Assembly: GCA_030549495.1 (NCBI GenBank)
Contig: JAUIRK010000903.1
Coordinates: forward strand, 2,538,773 to 2,602,772
Direction of reading: 5' to 3'
Length of the DNA: 64,000 nt
From: Nectonema munidae
Lineage: Eukaryota > Nematomorpha > Nectonematoida > Nectonematidae
A program made the position numbers and the translations under genes. The notes below the pieces were generated by a model, which was given only the letters and a program-made list of their open reading frames with translations, ran no database searches and was not told the origin of the DNA. Shown piece by piece: positions 22,264 to 31,299 of the stretch; positions within the stretch are counted from its first letter, which is position 1; every line of letters starts with the position of its first letter.

Positions 22264-22639
22264 TATTACCAATGTCATTATTTGACTTATAAACCAAAAA
22301 ACCTTAAGTTTTATATTTTAAATTTTATAGAAATTTAAAAATAATCAGATTTTCAATTAAAATTTTTCAGAGCCCATTTCTTTATGATTTTCGAGTATTA
22401 GTAAATCAAAAAACTTTTAAAGTTGAAATTTTTCAAAACTTTAAATTGAAAAAGTTGCATTTTATTCAATTAATTTATTTTTCAAAAAATATTATCTACT
22501 CATTTAATATAGTCCTATTTTAAAAAGACTAAAAATAATTATAATGTAAAATTAAAATTTATCATAAAAAATATTTAATAGACATCATATTAGTCATATC
22601 TAAAAAGCTAACCCCAAAAAAATTGTAATAAGATATAAA
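22264..22639. other. AT-rich spacer
   Basis: No coding pattern. It ends near the 3' end of the next LINE. Confidence 0.4.
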
Positions 22640-22937
22640 AACAGGGTGGAGGTAAACCGTGCACACTATAATAATTTAATAGAATAAAAAGTTGTTAAAA
22701 AATAAAAATAAAATATTGTTTGTTGTAGTTGACGCAGCTTGTAGACCTGAAGGTCCGAAAGCTGGCAATTGTTCTTAAAAGTGTTAAAACAGAATGGGTA
22801 ACGTCGTTGTCACGTTAAAAGGTGTAAAGGAAGTAAAGAATTTAAGAAAAGGAAAGATAGAGGTAGAAACATGAGAATGTAAAGAAGGGACATGCTTAGG
22901 TGAGAAGCAAAATTGATAAACTAAGGTGGATTATACG

Positions 22938-24142
22938 TCAAGACTTAAGTAATGATGCAAATCGAGTGATCAAATGGGGTCTATGACAAATTTCTGGTAG
23001 TGAAGTTAAAGGGAAATCGCCATTTTTGATGAGAGAGACATTGAATCGGTCTGTTAAAATAGAAGTTGTTGAACAAAGAAACAAGAGGTGTTCGGGAGTT
23101 TCCAAGTCGTTGCAAAAGCGGCATATAGCATCTTCGATTTTACCTATTAGGTGCAGAAACTTTTTGCATCTGCAATTACCAGAAAGCCATCTTAATACTA
23201 TTGGTGGAATTGCAATGACTTTGTGTTTTTTCAACTTATGCTTAAAGCTTATCAAATCGATAAAAGGATACTTACAAATTTTGCTCATTTGGCACTCTTG
23301 AACCCAGAACTTTTCAACTTTTGATTGAATATAGTTTTTCAAGGTTTTAGTCGATAAGAGATGGGTACTGCCTGGTGTGTTTAGAGCTAATTTAGCAAGC
23401 TTATCTACAAATTCATTACCGAAAATTCCACTATGACTTGGGACCAAATTAATCGGATGGAAAAGTAATCAATTAGGTCTAAATAGAGATGGGAGATTTC
23501 AGCAATTGAAAAGTTCAGAGATTTATGCTTTATTGATTTGATTAGTGACAGTGAATCGGAGAGAATATATATAATTGAGTAATTGCGAAAACACCTTTTA
23601 TTACTAGATAAATACTGTAACGCGGATATCAAAGCGGCGCATTCTACACAAAAAGAAGAAGCATAAGCACCTATACTAAATGAATGAGAGTATAATGGTT
23701 TGCTTAGATCGTCTAAAAATACTGCGAAAGAGGATGCTGCGTTGGACGAAGCGTTATCATAAGAACCGTCAGTGAATATGAGTGGAAATTTCGATGAGCA
23801 AGAGATTTTTTTGCATAATTTTAGCGCTTGGGCTTTAGAAGAACAGATTGTGATTTTTGGTTGGAAATTTACAATGGAAAGATTGTATGATCTTGGAGGA
23901 GGCTGAATTTTAAAGCAGTGGGAGAAATAACGTCCAAAGTATTTTCGGAACAGTTGTTGAAAGAGGTCGTAATTGGAGTAGTGGATATTGGGACAGAAGC
24001 TTAATCCAAAAGATTCATAATGTTGATTTTTAGAGATGAACGAGATTTTCTTAGAAAGAATAAGCTTTTCAAGGTATAAATCAATTGGAACTAAAGAGGA
24101 AGCAACAAGAATAAGAGTTTTGGAAACTTTGATATTTGACAT
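22938..24142 (-). pseudogene. LINE RNase H and C-terminal zinc knuckle
   Basis: Two overlapping frames (23405-24142 and 22938-23447) give LIFTDGSYDNASSNAASSF (first Asp block), FCVECAALISALQYL (Glu block), YILSDSLSLIKSI (second Asp block) and VPSHSGIFGNEFVDKLA (His/Asp block), so all four RNase H1 catalytic positions survive. The tail has CRFCNDLETPEHLLFLC, the CCHC-like end of I/R1-type ORF2. One frame shift near 23430 separates the halves. Confidence 0.9.
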
Positions 24143-25264
24143 TTTAGAGCTTTTCTTAATATAGAGTAAAATAGTACACTGAAGATGTTCAGATATTTTT
24201 TATGCTTGAAAATCATACCCCAGGATGTGATACCGTAAGTGAAAGAAGAAAGAATTACATTAAAGAGAAGTTTCCTATAAAAGATGAAATGATTTGGCCA
24301 TTGAAAACCCACAATGCTTTTTACTCTAGAAAATAGAGAGTAGCACTTAGAATGCTTCAATTCAAAATTTAAGCTCCAATTCAACTTAGGTGTTAAAGGA
24401 ATTCCCCGATACTTAACAGAATTGCAGGGGGAAAACTTGAAATCATTGAACAGCAAATCTGGGCATTTGGATTTCTTCTTACTAAAGTTCAAGAGGACAC
24501 ACTTCTTCAAGTTAAGTTTCAGATTTAGCAAGTCAGCAAACTGTTTGGTTTTAGTTAAGAGAATGTCCAGTTTAACTAGATTATCGGTAGGGTTATTGCC
24601 ACGAACTCCAATTACAAGGTCATTGGAAAAATCTTGGTAAAAACAAGCTGAGTTACTCAGAAATTCTAATAATGGATCAATCAAAATTTTGAAGAGAATA
24701 TCTGAGAGACATCCTCCCCAAGGCGTTGAGCAGTTCAATTTCTTAAAAACGTTGGTGTAACCTCTGGAAAATTACATGTTCTGACAAATACGATTTGATG
24801 AACTCGATCAAATATAGAGGAAACTTCATCCTAAACATATTTCTGATGATACACTCGCTGAATTGAAGGCACCTTTAAAATCTATAAAAAAGGATGTAAA
24901 ACACACGATCTTTGAAACAGGCATAAATATTAGAAACAAGTCTGTCGACTGCAATCTCTGAGGATCTATGATAAACATATGCAAATTGATTTTCATTGAT
25001 ACAATGAGATTGGTCGATATGATTTAGCATACGAAGCCTGATTGTTTTCTCACATAACTTTCCTAAACAAAGCAGAAGAGTTATAGACCTAAAATTTTCA
25101 ATATCGTTAATAGCGCACTTATTTTTAGGGATCAGTACAACTTCTCCCTTCTTAAAAATTTTAGGAAAACACTTAAATGACAGAATCGAATTAAATAAGG
25201 TCAAGATGTAAGGTTCAACGAAGGGCATTAAGCGTTTGATAGTTTTGAAAGTGATTTTTATCAA
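24091..25264 (-). pseudogene. LINE reverse transcriptase, broken
   Basis: Fingers: VLIPKNKCAINDIENFRSIT and KLCEKTIRLR (24875-25264). Palm and thumb: WGGCLSDILFKILIDPLLEF, KLNLKKCVLLNF and YGITSWG (24091-24738). The YADD block reads FSNDLVI, so its first catalytic Asp is lost, and the FDxV palm block around 24740-24870 is frame-broken. The enzyme is inactive. Confidence 0.85.
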
Positions 25265-26066
25265 AGCCTGGGTTTGATTTTGGAGGTATATTTTTCAAAC
25301 AAAGATTCAGTTCTTCAGAACTTATTGGAATAAAAGTGGCGTCCCCTTGAACAGTGCAAAGGAGAGAACAATCGGAATTATATGAAAAAAAAGTGATTCA
25401 AAATATAGATTGGGTCTATATCAATATTTAAACTTAGCCCTTTGTGAGTAAGAAATGGGGTAGATCTATTGTTTGGCCTGCTATTGGTCAAAGATTTTAT
25501 CTTCTGCCAGAGATTAGAGGGAGTGAAGTCGAGAAATTCAGTCCATTTCAATTTCTTATACTCAAGAATTTTCTTGGGATAGAATTTCTTAATATTTAAA
25601 TAAGCAACGAGATTGTCGTCATTCTTCAAATGTTTGAATTTTTTTGTGGAAAAAGCGAACTTTTTTCCTCAGAGCATGCAAAGCCGGAGTCCAAAAACTA
25701 TTCTTACATTTTATTTCAAACGTAAAGAGATTGAGGGCATAAACTATACAGTTTGTTAGCATGATATAGTACAGCTCAATATCGTTTGGGCAACAAGGGA
25801 TAACGTCTACTATATTGCCGTTCTGTTAAATTAAAGATTCAAGATTTTCAAAAAGCAGTTTTTCATTGTTAACCCTCTTCAGTACCGCGGTTTGGCAAGG
25901 AGATGGGTTCAAATGAAGCGTAACTTCGATATAAGCGTGGTCTGAGAAACTACATTCATCCAAAATATTCCATGACTCGACTAGTGGGAGCATTTCATCT
26001 TAAACTACTCTAGGTAGGATTTCTATCTGAGTCCACGATGTGCAGGTTATGTTCGACTAACTTCTT

Positions 26067-26522
26067 TTACAAAAGGTTACCTTGATAGTTACTTTTGGAA
26101 TCCAAAAAAACGTGCCGTGCATTCGTGTCTTCCACTATCAGTATTCGTTCGCCAGCAATGATTGAGAATATTGAGTTAAAAAAGAAATCTACACAATCAC
26201 TAGAAATGGGTGGAAAATAAGCTGACACACAATAAAAATTAAGATTATGAATTGAGCATAAGGCTGTAGTAGTGTAGTCGTTAGAAAGGTCTGTGTCAAG
26301 CCTAATATCAATATGTTTTTTAAATAAGATGGATGAAAGGCAGGGAGGGTGGCTATGAATTACAGAATAGTGTGGATTAGGAATGAACGGAAATGAATTC
26401 TTAAAGAGATATGGCTCATTGATCAAAACCAAGTCGTAATCTTCATGTTCAAGAAAAATAAGCAAACTTTTATATGCAAAAAGTGATTTCCGTAAATTAA
26501 TGAGTAAAATTTTGAAAATCAT
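26067..26522 (-). pseudogene. LINE AP endonuclease domain, N-terminal part
   Basis: It reads KILLINLRKSLFAYKSL, LVLINEPYLF, VSAYFPPISSD and LIVEDTNARH. These correspond to the NLxxxxxA, QEPY, YxPP and GDFNAxH blocks of the APE-like nuclease. The catalytic Asn position of GDFN is degraded. The C-terminal SDH block is missing from this frame. The next frame upstream (26522) is ORF1. Confidence 0.8.
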
Positions 26523-26794
26523 TATGAGGTATTAATATATAAGTTTAAAGCATTTAAATGAAAATTCTCTTGTTCTTTTTTAAGAAAGTTTGGGCACAAT
26601 TTATTGTCAAAAGTGTAAGCACCTCTACAATTAACACATATAGGGGCAGGTGAAGCACAATTACTAGTAATGTGTCCTATTTTATTACACTTCAAACATT
26701 TGGGGTTCATGGAGTGGCAATGAGAAGAAGAATGATCCAATTTACCACAATTCTTACATAGAAAAACTTTTCTAATATACAATTCAATTGGCAA
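26522..26794 (-). pseudogene. LINE ORF1 zinc-knuckle end
   Basis: Three knuckles: CKNCGKLDHSSSHC, CLKCNKIGHITSNC and CVNCRGAYTFDNKLC. This is the standard nucleic-acid-binding end of I-type LINE ORF1. The frame ends one base into the following endonuclease frame, in keeping with overlapping ORF1/ORF2. The N-terminal half is absent. Confidence 0.85.
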
Positions 26795-26810
26795 TGAATT
26801 ATCGCCGCAA

Positions 26811-27200
26811 AAAATATCAGGAAGTCCATTTCTAGATTCTTTTTCTTGTGTTCCAAGATATGGTTTGATATTACAGACATATTTCAGACTACTTCAGCTA
26901 ACATCCAGAACTTAATGCCAAATTTATCAGGCTTATTTGGCATATAGACTATAAATAGACATCGGTTCTTTGAAGGGAGGAGCTGTTCATCGGCTGTATT
27001 TTTACAGCAGTTTTGAGCAAACTCTTCAAAAATATCTCAAATATGAGTAAATTTGTCTTCATTTATTCGTTTAGATCTTGTAGACTTGATATCAAATCGT
27101 AGTAACTTTTTGATTTCTTTATATCTGTTCCTAGACATAGTTTGAAAAATTTTTACTAAAATTTGAATCACCACCTGCAGCAATTGTACATTTGTAGATC
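26811..27200 (-). mobile_element. piggyBac transposase core fragment
   Basis: Minus-strand frames read MSRNRYKEIKKLLRFDIKST, DIFEEFAQNCCKNTADEQLL and MPNKPDKFGIKFWMLAE, then NIKPYLGTQEKESRNGLP. These are the piggyBac RYxxIxRxLRFD, DEQLLPFRGRCPF, MPxKPxKFGIKxW and NAxPYLGK blocks. The I-type LINE abuts the fragment at about 26810. The rest of the transposase was not found beyond the LINE, so either it is lost or the LINE junction was rearranged. The copy is dead. Confidence 0.8.
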
Positions 27201-27798
27201 TTCTTTATCATTGTCCATCTATGAAAAACTTGCACGCTGCATAAGGAGAATCTATATTTTCCAAACTTTTAGCTACACCAGTTTTAGCTTTAAAAATTGA
27301 AGCTTGTCTGTATAACAAAAGAATCACACGTACAAATCAAAACATAGTCTATGTAAAGTGAAAATGATTCTTTTCCATTTAAAAAATCTTATCTTCATCA
27401 TCAACTTTATGGGTTCAAGAGAATTGTTGGTGTCGAGCTCTTGAAACAAGATTTTTTCAAAGTCTTCTTTCAGAAGATGGGACAATCCAAATATCGATAT
27501 CATTATTTTAAAATCTAAAAAAATATTGATAAAAAAATCTATAGAATGAATTAAAAGAACCTTTTTTTCGGATTTTGCTGGTTTGTATATTGTATTCCTG
27601 GAGCAATTGCTTATGAAAATGAGACATTATTTTCGCAAAGTATTGTTATCACATCGCTGTAGGTCAAAAAGCTTTCATATAATATACTTTTAATGTCTAG
27701 TGAAAGTCTCTTGAATTCCAATAACATCTAAAAATAGCAAATTAAATATTCATTCCAAATCGCCATACTAAGATAGTTGCCGACGATAGACCTTCATT
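27201..27798. other. Probable piggyBac 5' region and spacer
   Basis: It lies upstream of the piggyBac core on the minus strand. No clear frame was recognised. Confidence 0.35.
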
Positions 27799-27934
27799 CA
27801 ACGGCGCACATCAAGAATTTTTTAAAACTCGAGTAAATAGCATAGTTTTTGAATTAATTTTTTAAATTATTTCAGGTGATTTTAAAAATGATAAAATTTG
27901 GCCTCACTAAAAATATTGAGAATGTGCGCCCCTG
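27799..27934. mobile_element. 136-bp hAT MITE of the CGCACATC family, with TSD
   Basis: Left CAACGGCGCACATC and right (reversed) CAGGGGCGCACATT. Flanks CCTTCATT (27791-27798) and CCTTCATC (27935-27942) differ at one base. The termini match those of the 1.6 kb elements at 6698-8307 and 43364-44944, so this is a short deletion member of that family. Confidence 0.85.
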
Positions 27935-28226
27935 CCTTCATCTATCTATAAAAGTTATAAAAAGAAATAAAGTAAACCCATATCCGTAAAATACAAAATG
28001 CTAAAGCAGGATAAATACTTAATTATTTCATATTAAATATGATAAAAGATACTTATTTTCCATTCTGAAGAAATGAATACTTTAAAATAATTTCTTTCAA
28101 ACTTTTTAAATTGGTTATTATGTCTTTTCTTCTTTGAGAAAAGGTTTCATTCATTTTTATATTGACTGCCACATCTTCTTTTTGAACTTTATTAATTTTC
28201 TAATTTTTCTTCATTATCCAGCTTTT

Positions 28227-28553
28227 TCAACAATCCTTTTTGGGCATGCATCCTCGGATAAGATATACGTTGAACGGAGAACTTTCACAAAATGTATTTT
28301 TCACATTTTCATCTTTGCTTTTTGAACGACTTTCATTGTATGCATTGTTCAGTACTTTCAATTTAACAATTTGTTGAATGAGAGGCTCAATTTCTTGTTC
28401 TAGGTCGATATACTCATCAACTTCGAAAACATAATATTTCAGACAGAATTCAGTTTTTGTCAGCTCAAAAATTGAAGAAGCAGTTTCGATGAAAAAATCA
28501 ACAGTAGGCAAATCAGGAAAAGGAAGCTTCTTTGTTTTGTTATTATAACTCAC
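28227..28553 (-). pseudogene. Possible PB1-like N-terminal exon
   Basis: A 108-codon frame contains FELTKTEFCLKYYVFEVDEY and IDLEQEIEPL, which look like the beta-strand pattern RLKYFDxExxxxVDLE found at the start of some invertebrate SAM-domain proteins. No clear splice donor or partner exon was found downstream. It may be a fragment of a paralogue of the gene at 37959-39821. This is weak, since only one short pattern supports it. Confidence 0.3.
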
Positions 28554-28639
28554 GACAAAACTTTTTTTGAAAAAATATTGGAAAGTTGTTATAGTAGGTA
28601 CAAAAAAATGCTATTATGATACAATCTGAGCTCCGATAA

Positions 28640-28755
28640 CACTGGTCAACACAATATTTTTGGCAGGCAAAGTGAGACTGGTTTCTGGGGTTTTCAAGGG
28701 CGCTGAATCCGAATCTGACATTTGTTTTTTCAAGTTGGCTCTAGTTTTGGAGATA
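28640..28755. repeat. Left inverted repeat of orphan transposon
   Basis: Reversed, it reads AAACTAGAGCCAA, then GGATTCAGCG, AAAACCCCAGAAA and ending GTTGACCAGTG, in the same order and spacing as the right copy. Confidence 0.75.
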
Positions 28756-29063
28756 TCACAGGGGGGTCGTTCGTCTGAAATCACCCATTCGCGACCATAA
28801 CTAAACGTACAAAAAACGGCTAAATAGTGCAAAAATGTCAGATATTGATTTTTATGATAATCTAAAACCACAAAGACAGTGTAAAATCTCAATCTAACAA
28901 GTTAAGTTAGATATAACATCATTTCATTTATCCTATAATAACTGAACACTTTTCATAGATTTCGAGAATATACAAAAAATTTGCTAAAAATTTACTGAAT
29001 TTTAATGCAAAGCATTTATTATACACTAGATTCTTAGTTACAATGAACACACAAAACAATATT

Positions 29064-30776
29064 TTATTCACAAAAGTGAAATTGACGTTTATACGATTTT
29101 CGCTTGTGAGCAACTTTCGGACAGTCTCTCAAAAGGTTCCAGCAGTAGTCTGCCATCATGTGCTCATCCCATTTGCCTTGATACCTCTCTTCCATTGTTT
29201 TGATGTCTTGATGGAATCTCTCTCCTTGCTCCTCACTGTAATCACCAAGATTACCAGGAAATCTGTCGAGGTGGCTAAACAAGAAATGAACTTTAATGCT
29301 CACATTTGCCCCTAGTTTTTCGTATGCAGTAAGCATCTTACGGACCAATTGCTTGTAATTATCAGCTTTGTGATTTCCCAAAAAGTTTGTCACTACATCT
29401 GTGAAGGACACCCAAGCATTTAACTCAACCCTGTTCATATGATTAGTGAAGTCAGAATCCCTCATGAGCGTTCGAATCTGAGGTCCATCGAAGATGCCAC
29501 CTTTAGCTTTTTCGATGGAAAGACCTGGAAATTGCCTGCATATGTACTTGAAGCAATCCCCATCTTTGTTCAACGCCTTAACAAACTGCTTCATGAGCCC
29601 TAGTTTTATGTGCAATGGAGGGAAGATGATTCTACTCCTGGGTACCAAAGGCTCATTGATGACGTTGGCTGTGCCGACTTCGAGACTTTCTCGTTCTGGC
29701 CAGTTCTCCCTTCTCCAGTGCTGGTTTCTTGCTCTGCTATCCCACAAACAAAGAAAGCAGGGATACTTTGTGTACCCACTTTGCTGACCAAGCAGAAAAT
29801 TCACCATTTTCAAGTCCACACAAATCAGCCATTTATGAGTGTTGTAATTTAGTTTTTCAAGAACAAATTGGATACCATCATACTCTTCTTTCATCTTGGT
29901 AGAATGGCCAATTGGTACAGGAGCAAACTTATTGCCATTATGCAAAAGTACAACTTTTAGACTTGATTTCGAGCTATCTATAAAGAGACGCCAATCTGCT
30001 GGGTCATATGACGAGATCCCCATGCAGTTAAGAAGTGCAGAAACGTCATTACAAAAGACCAGGTCATCTTCTTTAGAAAAGAAACGAAGCAAGCTGCCTT
30101 CCCTTGTCCTATAGTATGTTACTTTTGTGCCAGAATCAAGAATGTTTTTCTCTTGGAGTCGTGATGCAAGAACTTCAGACTGCTCCTTCGACAAACAAAG
30201 GTCTCGCACTAGGTCATTAAGTTCAGATTGATTGAAAAGCTGAGGGCCATTTGAGGGTTCTTCATAGTCACTACAGCTATCACCACTTGATATTGAAAGA
30301 TCAGCTGGAATCTCTTCGGTTTCATCGATTTCAGGCAGACTGGTGAAAACAGGCACAGGTAGATCCTCAGAGTGCGCAACAGGACGGATAGCAGAATCCA
30401 GGCTCGGATACTGCCAATTTGCTTTCTTGTGCTTGTTAAACCCCGTCATATCATTGATACAGAAGTAGCAGTCATCAAAATGATTCTTGGGCTCTCTCCA
30501 CACCATTGGTACAGCAAACTTCAACTTCAGCTTACCATTGGTCCAACCGCGGAGACTTTCTACACAGGTTTTGCACACCATATGTGGGGCCCAAGACTTA
30601 TCTTGGTCACCTAGTTTCATATCGAAGTATGCTTTGTACGCCCTCTTGACAAAGTCTGTAATATTCCTCTTTTGTTGTGCCATCATATACTGTCCACAGA
30701 TGTAACAAAAGACATCCGGTTCATATCTACAACGTCTTTTAGAAGAACTCATTTTCTCTCTGGAACTCATTTTCAA
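29064..30776 (-). CDS. Orphan transposase-like protein, 570 aa, intact
   Basis: The frame is uninterrupted and clearly richer in G+C than its surroundings. N-terminal Cys pairs C24/C27 and C68/C71 resemble a ZAD-like knuckle. A second pair, C103/C106, precedes a low-complexity acidic linker (about 145-180). The rest has alternating strands typical of an RNase H-like fold: LFIDSSKSSLKVVLLHNG (D267), HKWLICVDLKMVNFLLG (D321), a knuckle CFLC (340-343), and a helix EEQGERFHQDIKTMEERY (E519 or D524). I infer a D-D-E/D transposase core. I recall near-identical proteins scattered through arthropod and other animal genomes as uncharacterised proteins, but I cannot place them in a named superfamily. 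The flanking inverted repeats support a mobile origin. An intact frame amid decayed elements suggests a recent arrival, possibly by horizontal transfer, or selection on a domesticated gene. Confidence 0.85.
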   Translation of the reverse strand: MKMSSREKMSSSKRRCRYEPDVFCYICGQYMMAQQKRNITDFVKRAYKAYFDMKLGDQDKSWAPHMVCKTCVESLRGWTNGKLKLKFAVPMVWREPKNHFDDCYFCINDMTGFNKHKKANWQYPSLDSAIRPVAHSEDLPVPVFTSLPEIDETEEIPADLSISSGDSCSDYEEPSNGPQLFNQSELNDLVRDLCLSKEQSEVLASRLQEKNILDSGTKVTYYRTREGSLLRFFSKEDDLVFCNDVSALLNCMGISSYDPADWRLFIDSSKSSLKVVLLHNGNKFAPVPIGHSTKMKEEYDGIQFVLEKLNYNTHKWLICVDLKMVNFLLGQQSGYTKYPCFLCLWDSRARNQHWRRENWPERESLEVGTANVINEPLVPRSRIIFPPLHIKLGLMKQFVKALNKDGDCFKYICRQFPGLSIEKAKGGIFDGPQIRTLMRDSDFTNHMNRVELNAWVSFTDVVTNFLGNHKADNYKQLVRKMLTAYEKLGANVSIKVHFLFSHLDRFPGNLGDYSEEQGERFHQDIKTMEERYQGKWDEHMMADYCWNLLRDCPKVAHKRKSYKRQFHFCE

Positions 30777-30947
30777 CTCTGGAATAAAAAAGGAAAAGAA
30801 TTAAAAAGAAAATTCTTAAATACTGTTTTAAAAACACTACATACATAATAATTATTATGTATTTTCTGATATTATTATTTACTGCTTCTATATTGAAGTA
30901 TTTCAGGGAGAATTTTAGCAGTTTAGGCTTATTTGAGGCTATCAGTA

Positions 30948-31071
30948 TCTTCTAAACTAGAGCCAATCAGACAAAACCAATGTTATATTCGTAATCAGCG
31001 ACCTTCAAAACCCCAGAAAACACTCCTAGATGGTCTGCCAAAGAAAAAAAATAAAAATTTGTTGACCAGTG
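30948..31071. repeat. Right inverted repeat of orphan transposon
   Basis: It reads CTAAACTAGAGCCAA, AATCAGCG, AAAACCCCAGAAA and GTTGACCAGTG, matching the left copy in inverted orientation at roughly 70-75 percent by eye. Confidence 0.75.
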
Positions 31072-31299
31072 TAATCATTTCCCACGTAACTTACAGACTC
31101 ATAAATTTCAATATTTTTGTTTTCATCCTAAAATGGGAGAAACAAATCTTCAAAACCAAGACTAATTGAATCTAAATGCGTTACTTTGCCTTTATGACCA
31201 ACACAATTAAAACTGGCATAGAAAATATTAGAGGAGCTAAAATAGGCGTGCAGAAACTGATAGTGATTAGCAAGACTCTTGAATATTTATATTATTTTT

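Larger units (their letters stand above)
22640..26810 (-). mobile_element. I/R1-superfamily LINE with RNase H, 5'-truncated
   Basis: From 5' to 3' on the minus strand: the last part of ORF1 with zinc knuckles (26522-26794), AP-type endonuclease (26067-26522), linker (25378-25629), reverse transcriptase (24091-25264), RNase H (22938-24142) and a 3' UTR of about 300 bp. RNase H after the RT places it in the I group rather than CR1/Jockey. ORF1 lacks its front half, and directly upstream the sequence turns into piggyBac. Multiple frame changes exist. The 3' border near 22640 is approximate. Confidence 0.85.
28640..31071 (-). mobile_element. Orphan DNA transposon carrying an intact 570-codon gene
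   Basis: Inverted repeats of about 120 bp face each other on either side of the gene (28640-28755 and 30948-31071). The outer ends read CACTGGTCAAC and GTTGACCAGTG, and TAA flanks both. CACTN termini with 3-bp duplications are typical of the CACTA/EnSpm superfamily, but the protein is not a recognisable Tnp2. With only 3 bp in an AT-rich context the flank match could be chance. A splice acceptor (ATTCCAG) just before the start codon suggests a 5' non-coding exon. Confidence 0.65.

Noticed and set aside
29494-30705. Several plus-strand frames of 61-97 codons
   Set aside because: They are antisense shadows of the 570-codon gene.
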